NCBI GenBank assembly: GCA_009193035.1
Contig: SWDT01000101.1
Span: 62,001-126,000 of the forward strand
DNA length: 64,000 nucleotides
Source: Halicephalobus mephisto
Taxonomy: Eukaryota > Nematoda > Chromadorea > Rhabditida > Panagrolaimidae
Direction: 5' to 3'
Each line of letters opens with the position of its first letter. Within the stretch, counting starts at the first letter, position 1. Shown here piece after piece: positions 44,481 to 56,863 of the stretch. Below the pieces are notes generated by a model, which did no database searches, was not told the origin of the DNA, and was given only the letters and a program-made list of their open reading frames with translations. The position numbers and the translations under genes are program-made.

Positions 44481-44729
44481 GAAACCTAAAATTTCGACTT
44501 TCTACTACGGTTATTTCGTAATTGATTTTTTTAAATATATTCTAAATAAATGTAGAAATTTCTGAATCGAGATATAAGAAATATAAAATTATATCCATAT
44601 TCGAGGATTAATGAAAATGTACGAAATTTTTCAGAAATATCCGAAAAATCAATAATACAAGGATATCCCGTCTCAGGCAGATTTCTGTGTTTAAAATTTA
44701 TAATTTTTTATTGTTCAGAAAAATCAACC

Positions 44730-44907
44730 ATGTTGCCGGAGGAATTCCTCGACGAAGTCTGGAGATTTATGTCGTCGCCTCAGGCACTGTTTTATGGACA
44801 TTTCGTATGTTTAGAACATTTTTAAAAAAGTTGTTTTTTATTGGATTTAACAGATGTTCGATGAATTTTGGAATTTTGTCAAACAAAGTACACTCGAAGT
44901 TGTATAG
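44730..44907 (+). CDS. Possible 42-aa protein, two exons
   Basis: ATG at 44730 follows TTTTTATTGTTCAG, a good trans-splice acceptor. Exon 1, 44730-44804 (25 codons: MLPEEFLDEVWRF...YGHF), ends at a GTATGT donor. A 49-bp intron ends TTTAACAG. Exon 2, 44854-44907, is in phase 0 (MFDEFWNFVKQSTLEVV, stop). The peptide is acidic and aromatic-rich, with no signal peptide. The size and splice signals fit nematode genes, and codons look non-random beside very AT-rich surroundings. No family recognised. Alternative: chance frame. Confidence 0.45.
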
Positions 44908-45248
44908 TTTATCAAAAAAAAAGTTTGTTTGATAAGAATGACATTATTGATCGGACGGTAGAGACTACAGTTCGAATAGCGATAAATTGTGTTTATTTTC
45001 GGAAAAAAATTATTTTTAATGTTTATTTCTTCGTTAAAAATTAAATTTTACATAAATAAAAATTAAAAACTACGAAATTTACAGTTAAAACACCTTTATT
45101 CCTTCTAAAGAACTAAATGAATAAAAAAAATTAATTTAATTTTAATTTTAAATTTAAAAAATCAAAAAAAAACGAAAAAAATCTAAAAAAAATGAAAAAA
45201 ATAAAGAAAAAATAAAAATTTTTGGCGTTGTGTTCCTTCAGCGCCAAT

Positions 45249-45563
45249 TTAAAATCCTTCTTTCCTTTTTATGATGCTTCTTTTTAGACAAATTTGGCAA
45301 TATGCCCCTTTTTCGATGAATGCACAAATACTTCTCTGGCTCGAAAAATGGCACAATGTATTGACTGATAAACGTTCGATCAATTTTTCCTCCTCTTGTG
45401 CGGCTTCACTAAATCTCAATGGTTGTGTGTTTGTGGAAACGCTGCACACCACGTTTTCCGCCTGATCCTTCTCGTGAACTGGTGCGTCAATGAGTGTTTC
45501 TTGATCTTTTTTCAGGCGACAGACATGTTGTTGAAAAAAATTGTCTTTTGAGGTGAAGAACGG
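45249..45563 (-). CDS. Possible terminal exon, Cys-containing protein
   Basis: 104 codons open after a GTAACAG acceptor-like site, no ATG, stop at 45249. Motifs: VCRLKKDQETLIDAPVHEKD, then LCHFSSQRSICAFIEKG and YCQICLKRSI, whose Cys spacing hints at a small zinc-binding tail. Composition is less AT-rich than the flanks. An upstream exon would have to lie across or beyond aralar exon 1 on the other strand; none was found. May be a decayed exon. Confidence 0.3.
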   Translation of the reverse strand, partial: PFFTSKDNFFQQHVCRLKKDQETLIDAPVHEKDQAENVVCSVSTNTQPLRFSEAAQEEEKLIERLSVNTLCHFSSQRSICAFIEKGAYCQICLKRSIIKRKEGF

Positions 45564-45691
45564 CTGTTACTTTATTTAAGTTTTTTTATTTTAAAAAATG
45601 CACGAATCAAATTATTGGTTTTGATTTCGCGTGTTCGTTCTTTGTGCTGATTCTTGTTTATCATCTGACATGGCGCATTCTAGGGTGAACT

Positions 45692-48600
45692 ATGGAGGAC
45701 GATTGTGGACATGTGCTCAAGAACCATCCGTTATTCGAGTCTAACGACTTGGTAAGTTGCTGTTTTGATTTTTTAAGTAGTTTATCTCATAGGAGTTTCT
45801 TTATATAAAGCTTGTCTCATGTAGGACTAGTTTCATATATGAATTTCTTTACACAAAGTTTTTATATGAGACTTTTCTATATATCGTCTTAAATAGCATC
45901 TATCTTATCTAAATTACTTCATAGTTGGTTTATCTCATATAGGAGTTTCTTTATATAAAGTTTCTCTCATGTAGGACTAGTTTCATATATGAATTTCTTT
46001 ACACAAAGTTTTTATATGAGACTTTTCTATATATCGTCTTAAATAGCATCTATCTTATCTAAATCACTTCATAGTTGGTTTATCTCATAGGAGTTTCTTT
46101 ATATAAAGCTTGTCTCATGTAGGACTAGCTTCATATATTTCCTAGTTCATATAGCACTATTTATATTGAATTTACTTCATAAAACTTACTTTATCTAGGA
46201 TTTACTTCATAGTTGACTTATTCTCTGTGATTTTGGTTTTATATATGACTTATGGCATGTATGATCTGTTTTATACATTATTTACTTCATGTTTTTGATT
46301 TATTCCGTGAACTTTCAGTTTCGGACGAGAGTTCAGAGTTCGATCTGGGATAGACTTGTTCCTTTCGTCGGAATGGCCCAATGTGACGAGCAGATTAGGA
46401 CCACGATCCCGAGAGCCAATCCGGAAGTCCTCAGAGCTGTTTTCGACAAGTACGCTTCTGTCGAAAAAAATGGAAAATATTACATGTCGGATTCGGATTT
46501 TATCAGAAAGTAATCCTGAAGTTTTTAATTTTTAAATATATAATTTTTTCAGATATCTAGGATTGTATACTGACGAAAATTACAATAAAGAAACTGTTAG
46601 ACTTTTAGCTAGTGCAGCAGATACGTCGAAAGATGGATTGATTTCTTTTGAGGAATTCCAAGCTTTTGAAGCTAGTCTGTGTGCTCCAGATGCCCTCTAT
46701 CTTACGGCTTTTGAGATTTTCGACAATAATGCCAGTGAATCCATTACTGCTGATGAATTTGAGAAGATTATCAGACACACGACGCCCTTGGTTGAACTAG
46801 ATTTCGATTTTAATTCTGAATTCATCAAGAAATACTTCGGAGCGTGGGTTTTTTATTTTATTTTATAATTAATTTTTTACGAAATATTCTAGTGTAGAGT
46901 ACGGCTTTTAAGTATCCATTAGTAGTTTCATATATGATTATTAATTTTAGAATATAAAAAACCCTTTTGTCTTTGTGTAATTCTAATTCAAGTTTCGAAA
47001 ATAATTTAGGAAGAATGCAGTTCTAGAATACTGATTACGAAATCGTACAAAGTTACGAAATCTGAATTTTAGACTTTTAATTTCTAAAAACTTGTAAATT
47101 CTCGTCGGGATTATTTCGCGGCAAAACTTCTTTTTGATTTTAAAAGTAATATAATTATGACTGTGTTTTTCACAAAATCATAAACGTTAAATTTTATATT
47201 TTTGGATCTTGACTGGAAAGTTCTGAAAATTCCAATCGAGCTATTTTGTTAAAAGTATTTATTTTCAATTTCGAAATAGCATGATTATATTTAAAAATTA
47301 CTAACTCTGAATTTTGTATTTTTGGGTCTCGATTGGAGAGTTTTGAAAATTCCCGTCGAGACTATTTTGTGATGATTTTTTGTTTTTGTTTGGTGTTTAA
47401 TTGTTTGAAAATGATATTTTAGAAAGAAACAAAGACAAATAGGCTACCATGCTTTTTGTCAATTGCTACATGATTTTTACGAAGAACAAGGTCTTCAAGC
47501 TTTTAAGAAATACGACAAAGACATGGATGGATCTATTAGTGTTCAGAATTTTCACAAAATTATGACGACTGTGAAAAGTCATTTATTGACAGATTATGTC
47601 AAGAATAATCTAATAGCAGTTTCTGGAGGAACTACATCAGCTCATAAAGTCAGATTTCCGTTCTATCAGGCATTCAATAGCATGTTGGCGAAAATTGAAC
47701 TTTTTAAAAGAATTTATCTAGGAATAGCTAGAGGCAATTTAGATTTGCATGTTACAAAAGAAGAATTTTTGAATGCTATTCAACCATATGCACAAATTAC
47801 TCCTTATGAAGTTGAAATATTTTTTCATCTTGCAGAACTTGGACATCTTGGACAAAAAACAATTTGTATGAAGGATATTGAACTTATTGATCCGGATAGA
47901 CTTAAAAGATTTAGTTTTATTACGAGATTAACGGATGTGAAAGCAGTTTCAACAAAAGAAGACAGAGGAATAGGAACGGCTGTACTTGAATCTGCTTATA
48001 GATTTATCCTTGGATCTGTGGCAGGTGCTACAGGTGCAACAGCGGTTTATCCAATTGATTTGGTTAAAACAAGAATGCAAAATCAAAGAACAGGATCGTT
48101 TCTTGGAGAAGTTGCTTATAAAAATTCTCTAGATTGTTTTAAAAAAGTAATTAAATTTGAAGGATTTCGTGGACTTTATAGAGGATTACTACCTCAAATA
48201 GTTGGTGTTGCACCTGAAAAAGCAATTAAATTAACGATGAATGATTTTGTAAGAGATAAATTAACATTTGATGGAAGAATTTCATTAATTGGAGAAATAA
48301 TTGCCGGAGGATGTGCTGGTGGAAGTCAAGTTATATTTACAAATCCATTAGAAATTGTAAAAATTCGTTTACAAGTTGCTGGAGAAATAACCCAAGGACC
48401 AAAAATAAATGTATTTACAATATTGAAAGATTTAGGATTTTTTGGATTATACAAAGGAGCAAAAGCATGTTTTTTACGTGATATTCCATTTTCAATGATT
48501 TATTTTCCAGGTAAGTTTTTTGTTAATGAAAATTTTGAAATTTAAAAATGGGAAATTTTATAATTTATTAAGTTTTTTATTTTAATTATTAGTGGGAGAT

Positions 48601-49626
48601 TTTAAGGGTTTGTTTAGGGGGTCACAAGGGGTAGAAGTTCATTTATTGAAGGTTTAGGGACTTACAAAGGGTATAGAAGTTCGTTTACAGGGAATATAGA
48701 TATTTGCAAGGAGTCTAGAAGTCTATCTAGACGGCGTTTGGAGACTTGTAAGAGATAGAGATTCATTTATGGAGAATTTACAGATTTACAAACGATATAG
48801 AGGCTTATTTAGAGGATATTTGGTGACTTATAAGGGATCTAAAATTGTATTTAGAAGAAGTTTATAGATTTGTAGGGCACGGAAGTTCATTTACAGAGGG
48901 TTTAGGAACTTACAAAGGGTGCAAGAATTTATTTACAGGAGATTCAGAAGATTTATCTCTGGAAAAGTCGGAAAATTTGAGATTGTTTTTTAGACTTAGA
49001 AGAATAGGACCCAAAAGTATATTTAGGATTTTGGAAATTTCGTTTTGGAAGATTTTTTAGTTTTTAATAACGCTTTTATTGAAGTTTTGTTATGTGGTTT
49101 TTGGTTTGTTAATGATGGATTTGTTTTAGCTTATGCTCATGCTAAACTTGCGACTTGTGACGAAAGAGGAATGAATAATCCGGGATCTTTGTTTGTTTCT
49201 GCTTTTATAGCAGGTGTTCCGGCTGCGGCGTTGGTCACTCCGGCTGACGTTATTAAGACGAGATTACAAGTTGCAGCTCGAGCTGGTCAGACGACGTATA
49301 ATGGAGTAATTGATTGTTTTAGAAAAGTAATGAAAGAAGAAGGACCATTAGCGTTTTGGAAAGGAACAGGAGCACGTGTTTGTAGATCAAGTCCACAATT
49401 TGCAGTTACATTGTTGACTTATGAAATTCTACAAAGAGTTTTTTATGTTGATTTTGGAGGTTCTAGACCATCTGGATCAGAAGCTCCTGTGTCTAGTTCG
49501 TTGTTGGATCAAAGTTCGGCTCATAGTGATCACGTTGGAGGTTACAAGTTGGCAGCAGCTACGTTCAGCGGAATTGAACACAAATTTGGATTATTTTTGC
49601 CAAAGTTTGAATCTATTAAGAAATAA
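45692..49626 (+). CDS. SLC25A12/13-like: Aralar/citrin mitochondrial aspartate-glutamate carrier
   Basis: Five exons: 45692-45751, 46319-46509, 46553-46843, 47423-48510, 49130-49626 (phases 0, 2, 2, 1) give 708 aa. The N-terminal half carries the EF-hand domain, with RYLGLY-like [29 protein letters not shown], and [13 protein letters not shown]. The carrier domain begins about residue 370 ([20 protein letters not shown]) and has the three SLC25 signatures [10 protein letters not shown] (about residue 390), [11 protein letters not shown] (487) and [11 protein letters not shown] (580). It exchanges matrix aspartate for cytosolic glutamate plus a proton across the inner membrane, activated by cytosolic calcium, and feeds the malate-aspartate shuttle. 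The stop lies 84 bp from the convergent sre gene. Confidence 0.93.
45780..46140. repeat. About 169-bp tandem repeat in aralar intron 1
   Basis: Two and a half units with TTTATCTCATAGGAGTTTCT, TCATGTAGGACTAGTTTCAT and CTATATATCGTCTTAAATAG. Intron 4 (48511-49129) holds another loose array with AGGGATATAGAGGCTTATTT-like 60-bp units. Confidence 0.85.
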
Positions 49627-49710
49627 AAATTTTAGGATTATTACTGCCGCTGAAATTAGGGAAATTTAAATATCTGGTGAAAATTTTTTTAAATTTAAAA
49701 AATAAAAAAT

Positions 49711-52700
49711 TTATTTTTGTTTATCAATTTTTTGATTCCAGAAATGAGCCAAAGAATCGAAATGAGTAGTTGGAGTGGATTCGTGGATGAGTCTTTCACC
49801 GGTAACGGATAAAATTACGAATTCTCGATATTCTGAATTTATTCTGTTTTTTTGAGGTAATATTATAAAAGTACGGAAAATAGACCTGAAAATTTAATAA
49901 TTAGAAATTTTTTGAATTTAAAAAAAAGTAAAAATTTTTAAATTAAAAAATGTTTTTTAAATTCAAAATTTAAAAAATTATTTTTTATTTTATCAAAATT
50001 TAAAATTTTTTAGTTTTAAAAATATTTTTAAAAATCTGAAAAATTTAGAAATAAATAAATTTTAAAAATTAAAGAATTTAAAATATTTTAAAATTAAAGA
50101 ATTTTTAAAAAGTACAAAAATTAATAAATTTTAAAATATTTTAAATAAATTTTTAAAATTAAAGAATTTGAAAATATTTAAAAATATAAAAATTAATAAA
50201 TTTTAAAATCTAAAAAATTTTTTAAAATTTAAAAATAAAGAATTTTTAAAATATGAAAATTAATAAACTTACCAGTATCGTTTTTGGATAGGTTTTATGG
50301 TGAAAATAAAAATAAATGGAAAAATAAAATAACAAGAAGCATAAATAGAATGCATAAGACATTCGAAAAGAACCGTCAAGTAAGCAGTTTGGGTCCCGGG
50401 CTGGATGGCCAGGAATATCCCCTTCGAGATTTGGATCCCGGTGATCCCCGTCATGTGGACGATGCAGAACATTCCCAACCACTTCATGGTTTTTTTTGTT
50501 TTTCGGTTTTCGAATTCTTGATAACGCTCTGAAAGTGACCGTTGTCTTACGGTAGCACGGTCCAGATGAGTCCGGATTTTGATAGAGATAAACAAGGCCT
50601 GGAATGGGATGAAGAAAAATTATTTTTATTTTTTAAATAAAACAAAGAAAATATTTTCAAAATTTTAAATAAAATAAAAAAAATATTTCCAATTTTTAAA
50701 TAAAACAAAAAAATTACTTTTAATTTTTTAAATAAAACAAAAAAAATTACTTTTAAAATTTTAAATAAAATAAAAAAAAATATTCGTATTTTTTAAATAA
50801 AACAAAAAAATTACTTTTAATTTTTTAAATAAAATAAAAAAATTATTTCCAATTTTTTAAATTAAATTTTGCAAAATTAAAGGTTAATTTTAAAATTATT
50901 TGTTAAAATTTTTTGGATTTCATAAATCCTGAAATAGAATTTTCAGAAATATTTATAAATTTAATTGCAGAAAAAATTCTGAAAATTTTAGAAATATTAC
51001 GACAGAAATTATATAATTAAAAAATTAGAAAAAAAAGACAAAAATGAATCATCTAAAGTTATTTTTAATTTTTTTGTATTTTTTAATTTTTCGAATAAAT
51101 CTAGTTGTCACAATTTGGACAAAATTAATCAATTAAGAAAACACGTCAAATTTTCTTAGAATAACTGCCACTACAGTAACCTTTCAAAAATGATGTCCTT
51201 TATTAGTGTAATAATACTGTCGTGGAAAATAAGAAAACTCTCAGCACGAAAATCCCTGAGACGCAGTAATTATGAAATAAATGATTTCATTGAAAAAAAC
51301 GAAAATAAATCATCAAAAATGATTGTTAATTACTGTATAATTACTCGAGTAAATTTAGTTGTCATAATTCGGACAAAATTAATCAAAGTTTACTGTCGTG
51401 AAAAACAAGGAGACTCTCAGCACGAAAGTCCCTGAGGCATAATAGTTATAAAATAAATGATTTCATTAAAAAAAACGAAAATAAATCATCAAAAATGATT
51501 GTTAATTACTGTATAATTACTCGAGTAAATTTAGTTATCATAATTTAGATAAAACTAGTCAAAGTTTACTGTCATGGAAAATAAGGAGACTCTCAGCACG
51601 AAAGTCCCTGAGACGCAGTAATTATAAAATAAATGATTTCATTTAAATAAACGAAAATAAATCATTTAAAGTTATCTTTAATTACTGTATAATTACTCGA
51701 GTAAATTTAGTTATCATAATTCGGACAAAATTAATCAAGGTTTACTGTCGTCAAAAACAAGGAGACTCTCAGCACGAAAGTCCCTGAGACGCAGTAATTA
51801 TAAAATAAATGATTTCATTGAAAAAAAACAAAATAAATCATTTAAAGTTATTTTTAATTACTGCTTAATTACTCGAGTAAATTTAGTTATCATAATTTAG
51901 ACAAAATTAATCAATTAAGAAAACACGTCAAATTTTCTTACAAATGCAAAAAAATGACTCATGTGAAGATAAACGGAAGATAATCTATTTAAAACTATTT
52001 TTATAATTTTATAACAATTAACATTTTGTACTTTTCAAACTAATTTATTTGTTTAAAAATAATAAAAAATTATTACTTTCCAAAAAGTGAGTTTGATTTT
52101 AATGAACTTAATATTAAATATTTTAAAATAATTTTATTTAAATAACTTTATTTTTATTTTAATTTAAAAATTTTTTCATTTTAATTTAAAATTTATATTT
52201 TTATTTTTATTTTAATTTAAAATTTTTATTTTCATTTTTATTTTAATTTAAAAGTTAAATTTTTATTTTTATTTTTATTTTAAATCTTTATATTTTTATT
52301 TTAATTTTAAATTTTTTCATTTTTATTTTTATTTTAAATTTATATTTTTATTTTTATTTTAAATTTTTATTTTAATTTTAAATTTTTTCGTTTTTATTTT
52401 AGAAAAATAATGAACTTACAATAAAAGTGGCGATCAATAATCCGAGCAAGATGTAGTTTGCCGTCATCAAAGGCACCAATTTGAAATACAAAACCACAAA
52501 TGCGGCCATTATCGACAAAATATACGGTACAGATGTCATCAGAATTATGAATCCGAAGGAAAAAAATTTTTCGTAATTTTTCATCGTTAATGAGGAAATG
52601 GATCTTTCGAGAGCAATAGTGACTTCGATGAAGTGAGATCCGACGTTGAAGATTCCCAAAACGAACACTATCCAGTACTTTGTCGTTTGGGAAAACAGGT

Positions 52701-53491
52701 TGTTGCACTGGAGGTAATGAGAAATTAAAAGAAATCTGAAAATTAAAAAAAAATTTAAAAAAAATTAAAAATTTAAATTTAAAAAAAATTTAAAAAAATT
52801 AAATTTTAAAAAATTAAAATTAAATTTAAATTTAAAAAAATTAAAATTAAATTTAAAAAAAATTTAAAAAAATTTAAATATTATTTTAAATTTAAAATAA
52901 ATAAGAAATAAAATTCTTAAAAAATTATTTCTAAATTTTAAATTAAAAGAAATCTGAAAATTTTAAAAAATTAAAAATTAAATTTTTACAAAATTCTAAT
53001 TTTTTTAGATTTAACTATTTTAAATTTTAAATTATTTTTAAATCTTTAAAATATTTTTAAATTTTTTAGATTATTAAAATTAGTTTTACTTTTTTTTTAC
53101 TTTTTTTTTAATTTTAAATTTTTTTAAATTTCTTTTACTTTTTTTATTTTTAAAATTTTTTAAGTTTTTAAATTTTTTAAATTTTTTAAGTTTTTTAAAT
53201 TTTTAAAATTTTTAAAAATTACCTAATAATCGCCCTCACGGAAATGCAAACACACATGTTGCAACAAATAATTTTCAAATTTAAATGAATTGTTCCGATT
53301 TTTCTTAAAATAAGAATTAAAATAATAGAATTAATTAAAGAAAATAATTCCAAAACAAATTCAAAATAGTAGAGTCCAGTCAAAACCGTATCCATACAGA
53401 CATCCTTTTCGAAGGCTACTGTAAGATTCGCATTGTCGATCGTGGGATAGTCATTCAGTGAAAATATTTTTAGTTTTAAATTGTTAGACAT
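49711..53491 (-). CDS. sre-family seven-transmembrane chemoreceptor
   Basis: Minus-strand exons 53491-53223, 52735-52420, 50598-50273, 49885-49711 (phases 2, 0, 2) give 361 aa, normal for Sre. Exon 1: YYFEFVLELFSLINSIILIL (TM1) and HLNLKIICCNMCVCISVRAI (TM2). Exon 2: TM3, then the family mark ALERSISSLTMKNYEKF, TM4, TM5. Exon 3: SLSERYQEFENRKTKK before TM6, as in Sre, then TM6-TM7 and a basic end. Exon 4 encodes the cytoplasmic tail. Likely a GPCR for external cues in chemosensory neurons; ligand unknown. Confidence 0.85.
50630..50880. repeat. About 30-bp A/T tandem repeat in sre intron 2
   Basis: TTTTTTAAATAAAACAAAAA units with TTACTTTTAA; low complexity only. Confidence 0.6.
51110..51930. 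repeat. About 176-bp tandem repeat in sre intron 2
   Basis: Four to five units, with CTCGAGTAAATTTAGTTxTC spaced at 176, 178 and 174 bp. Other landmarks are GGAGACTCTCAGCACGAAAG, CCCTGAGACGCAGTAATTAT and CGAAAATAAATCATC. High identity suggests recent expansion. An 81-codon frame at 51190 is part of this array. Confidence 0.9.
52000..52390. other. Low complexity in sre intron 2
   Basis: ATTTTTATTTTAATTTTAAA runs only; similar A/T runs fill intron 1 (52740-53220). Confidence 0.6.
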
Positions 53492-53499
53492 AATAAATC

Positions 53500-56400
53500 T
53501 GAAAAAATATTAATTAATAAATTGATTTTAAAACTTTAAAAATTTTTAAAAAAATAACATTTTTAAAATTAAAACAAAAAAAAATAAAATTTTTAAAATT
53601 AAAACAAAAATTAAATTTTTAAAATTAAATTCAAAAAAAAAATAACATTTTAAAAAATAAAACAAAAAAAATAAAATTTTAAAAAGTAAAAAAATTTAAA
53701 TTAAAAAATATTTAAAAACGAATACTTTTGAAAATAAAAATTCAAAGAATTTTAAAATATTTAAGTTTTTAGAAATTTAAATTTTATTTTTGAAAATAAA
53801 AATTTTAAAAATTTTAAAATATTTAAGTTTTTTAAAATTTAAATTCTTTTTTGTCCTCGATGTGTTAAATAAACGGAAAGACTGGTCAACTTAGATTAAA
53901 TTAACGGCAAAGAAAGATAAAATACTGTAATAATAAATGGCATTTTAAATATTCCTGTTCACAAGGCCCGAAATAACTCAGGTGCAAATTACGTTAATTT
54001 ATTTAAAAAATAAAAATTAATTTTATTGTGAAAGTTTTTAAGTATTTTCAAAAATAAAAATTATAGATTTTTTCGAAAATAAAAATTATAGATTTTTTCG
54101 AAAATAAAAATCATAAATTTTTTCGAAAATAAAAGTATAGATTTTTTCGAAAATAAAAGTTATAAATTTTTTCGAGAATAAAAATTATAAATTTTTAGAA
54201 AATTAAAATTGTAAATTTTTTTTAACTTTGAAGATTATAATTTAAAAAAATAAAAACTTGAATATTATTAAGTTTGGTTTTTATAATTTGAAACTAATTT
54301 TTTGCGTAATTATCTCGAGATGAACTTTTGGAAATTTTCAAGTTCAGTGTTGAGATCTATAAAAAGGCCAAAATTAAAATAAAAACTACACTTTGCCTGC
54401 AGAATTAGAGCAGATTCGATAATATTTATATTCTTAAATCCATGAAGATTTCGAAATCGGAGTAAAATCCGCACTTTGCCCGCAATATTAGAGCAGATTT
54501 AACAATATCCATGTTTTTAAATTTACAAAAATTTCGAAATCGAAGTAAAATCTGCACTTTGCCCGCAATATTCTGGCAGATTAGTCAACATTAAAATAAA
54601 AATCGAAATGAAATTTGCACTTTGCTTGCAGAATTAGAGCAGATTCGATAATATTTATATTCTTAAATCCATGAAGATTTCGAAATCGGAGTAAAATCCG
54701 CACTTTGCCCGCAATATTCCTGCAAACCAGTTAACATCAAAATCGAAATAAAAACTACACTTTGTTTGCAGAATTAGAGCAGATTTAACAATATTCATGT
54801 TTTTAAATTTACAAAAATTTCGAAATCGAAATAAAATCTGCACTTTGCCCGCAACATTCCGGCAATTTGGTTTATTTAATTGTTCTCCAGAAATTTAATT
54901 TAATTTTTAAGGATTTTTTTGACAGTATTATTTTATAAATTTCTAAAATTGAAAAAATAAAATAGGATAATCTAAAATTTTCCAAAGTTTCTGAATTGTA
55001 GAAGATAATCTATGTCCAAAGATTAAATTTGAGTAATTATAGACATGTGCAAAATCGCCTCAGGGCTTCCTTTTGAAGTAACAATTAAGCAAAAAAACCA
55101 AATTAAAAATAAAATTTTTTCGGATCAAAAATTTAATTTTTTTAATAAATTTAAAATTTTTAAAAATTCAATTTTTTTAATAAATTTAAAATTTTTTAAA
55201 ATTCAATTTTTTTAAATAAATTTAAAATTTTTTAAAATTCAATTTTTTTAATAAATTTAAAATTTAAAAATATTTTTTTTAAATACAAAATTTTATTTTT
55301 TAGATTTAAAAAAATGAATAACTTCAATTTTGTCACGCAAAAATTTCATAATTAAAAAATTTATTTTCTTTGAAGTTTTCAAATTCCCGCGAAAAATGAA
55401 AAATCTTTGAAAAAAGAAAAAATGGCAATTTACGAAGACAATTGACTTGATTTTTTAAATTTTTTTAATTGTAATTTTAGAAATTTTATTTTTAAAAATC
55501 TTTGAGAAATTTTATTTTTAATTTCGACAATGTTAGAATTTTTCGAGATCAAATGGAAGATTCTGAAGCTCTCCAGAACTTCGCAAAAACTACCGTAGTC
55601 TTCTAAGACTTTCCAGAATCCGATGAAAATTCAGAATTATCATCTGAAATCAGGATTCAAAAATCCTAAAAATTGTTTCATAGCAATATTTTTGATTTTT
55701 ACAATAATCTGATTTAAATTTTTCGGAATTTTCAAAATTTCTGTGGAGAGCGATTAGATTTAATGAAAACAGAAAAACGGTAAATCTGTTAATTTACACG
55801 AAATTACTTAATTTTAGTCTTGTTTACGATACTTTCAGAAATCTATGTTGAAACAACAAATTTTCTATTTTTCTTATTTTTGAATTCCCGCGCAAAGAGA
55901 ATAAATTTCGTAACAATTCGGAAAAAATGGTAAATCTGGCAACTGTACTAAAACCGACTCGCGCTGTCCTCGCTCTCTCTTCTACAATCCTAAAACCTCA
56001 AAAATCTTAAAAATCCACGCCAAAACAACTTCACAAAACTTTTTTAATTTTTGAATTCCCGCGCAAAGAGAGAGTAAATTTCGTAACAATTCGGAAAAAG
56101 TGGTAAATCTGGCAACTGTATTAAAATCGACTCGCGCTGTTCTCGCTTCTCTCTCTTGTACAATTCTAAAACCTCAAAAATCTTAAAAATCCGCGTCAAA
56201 ACAACTTTTTTAATTTTCGAATTCCCGCGTAAAATGAATATATTTCATAATAATTCATAAAAAGTGGTAAATCTGGCAACTGTATTAAAATCGACTCGCG
56301 CTGTTCTCGCTTCTCTCTCCAATCCTAAAATCTCAAAAACCAAAATCCGCTTCAATATTATTCCCTAAAACTCCAATTTTTCGAATTCTCACACAAAATG

Positions 56401-56860
56401 AATAAATTTCATAACAATTCATAAAAAACGGTAAATCTGACAATTGTATCAAAATCGACTCGCGCCGCCTTCATTCGTTCTTTTCTACAATCCTAAAAAT
56501 CTCAAAAACCTTAAAAATCCGCGCCAAAACAACTTTACAAAACTTTCATTTCTATTTTTCTTAATACTATAATTACCACAAAACCTAGACAAACTACAAA
56601 AACAACAAAAATCCAACTTCTAGTTACTTTAAAAACCTTTCAAAAATCTCATTAACACTTTGACATCAAACATCTCAACTTCCACCTGGGAAATTTCTGA
56701 TTCAATATATTTAATCCTATCAATCCAATCTATTCTCGACATGTATACCCCAAAACACCACATTTCTAAATATATTTCTTTAATAAAAAATATTCACCGA
56801 AAACCAAAATTTCGAAACAATTATTGTAGAACTTCCTTACCCATATAAAATTTTACAAAA
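53500..56860. repeat. Intergenic repeats between sre and smg-3
   Basis: Three arrays: TTTTTTCGAAAATAAAAATT units (54050-54240); the satellite shared with the cholinesterase intron (54360-54870); and four units of about 165 bp with AATTCCCGCGCAAAGAGAG, GGTAAATCTGGCAACTGTAT and ATCGACTCGCGCTGTTCTCG (55890-56550). No gene recognised. Confidence 0.7.
54360..54870. repeat. Satellite-like repeat shared with 30360-30800
   Basis: Same phrases TCTGCACTTTGCCCGCAATA and TTAGAGCAGATTCGATAATA as in cholinesterase intron 4, here about four units. Confidence 0.85.
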
Positions 56861-56863
56861 TCC

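Noticed and set aside
50284..50532. Plus-strand frame antisense to sre exon 3
   Set aside because: Shadow of a well-supported receptor exon on the other strand.
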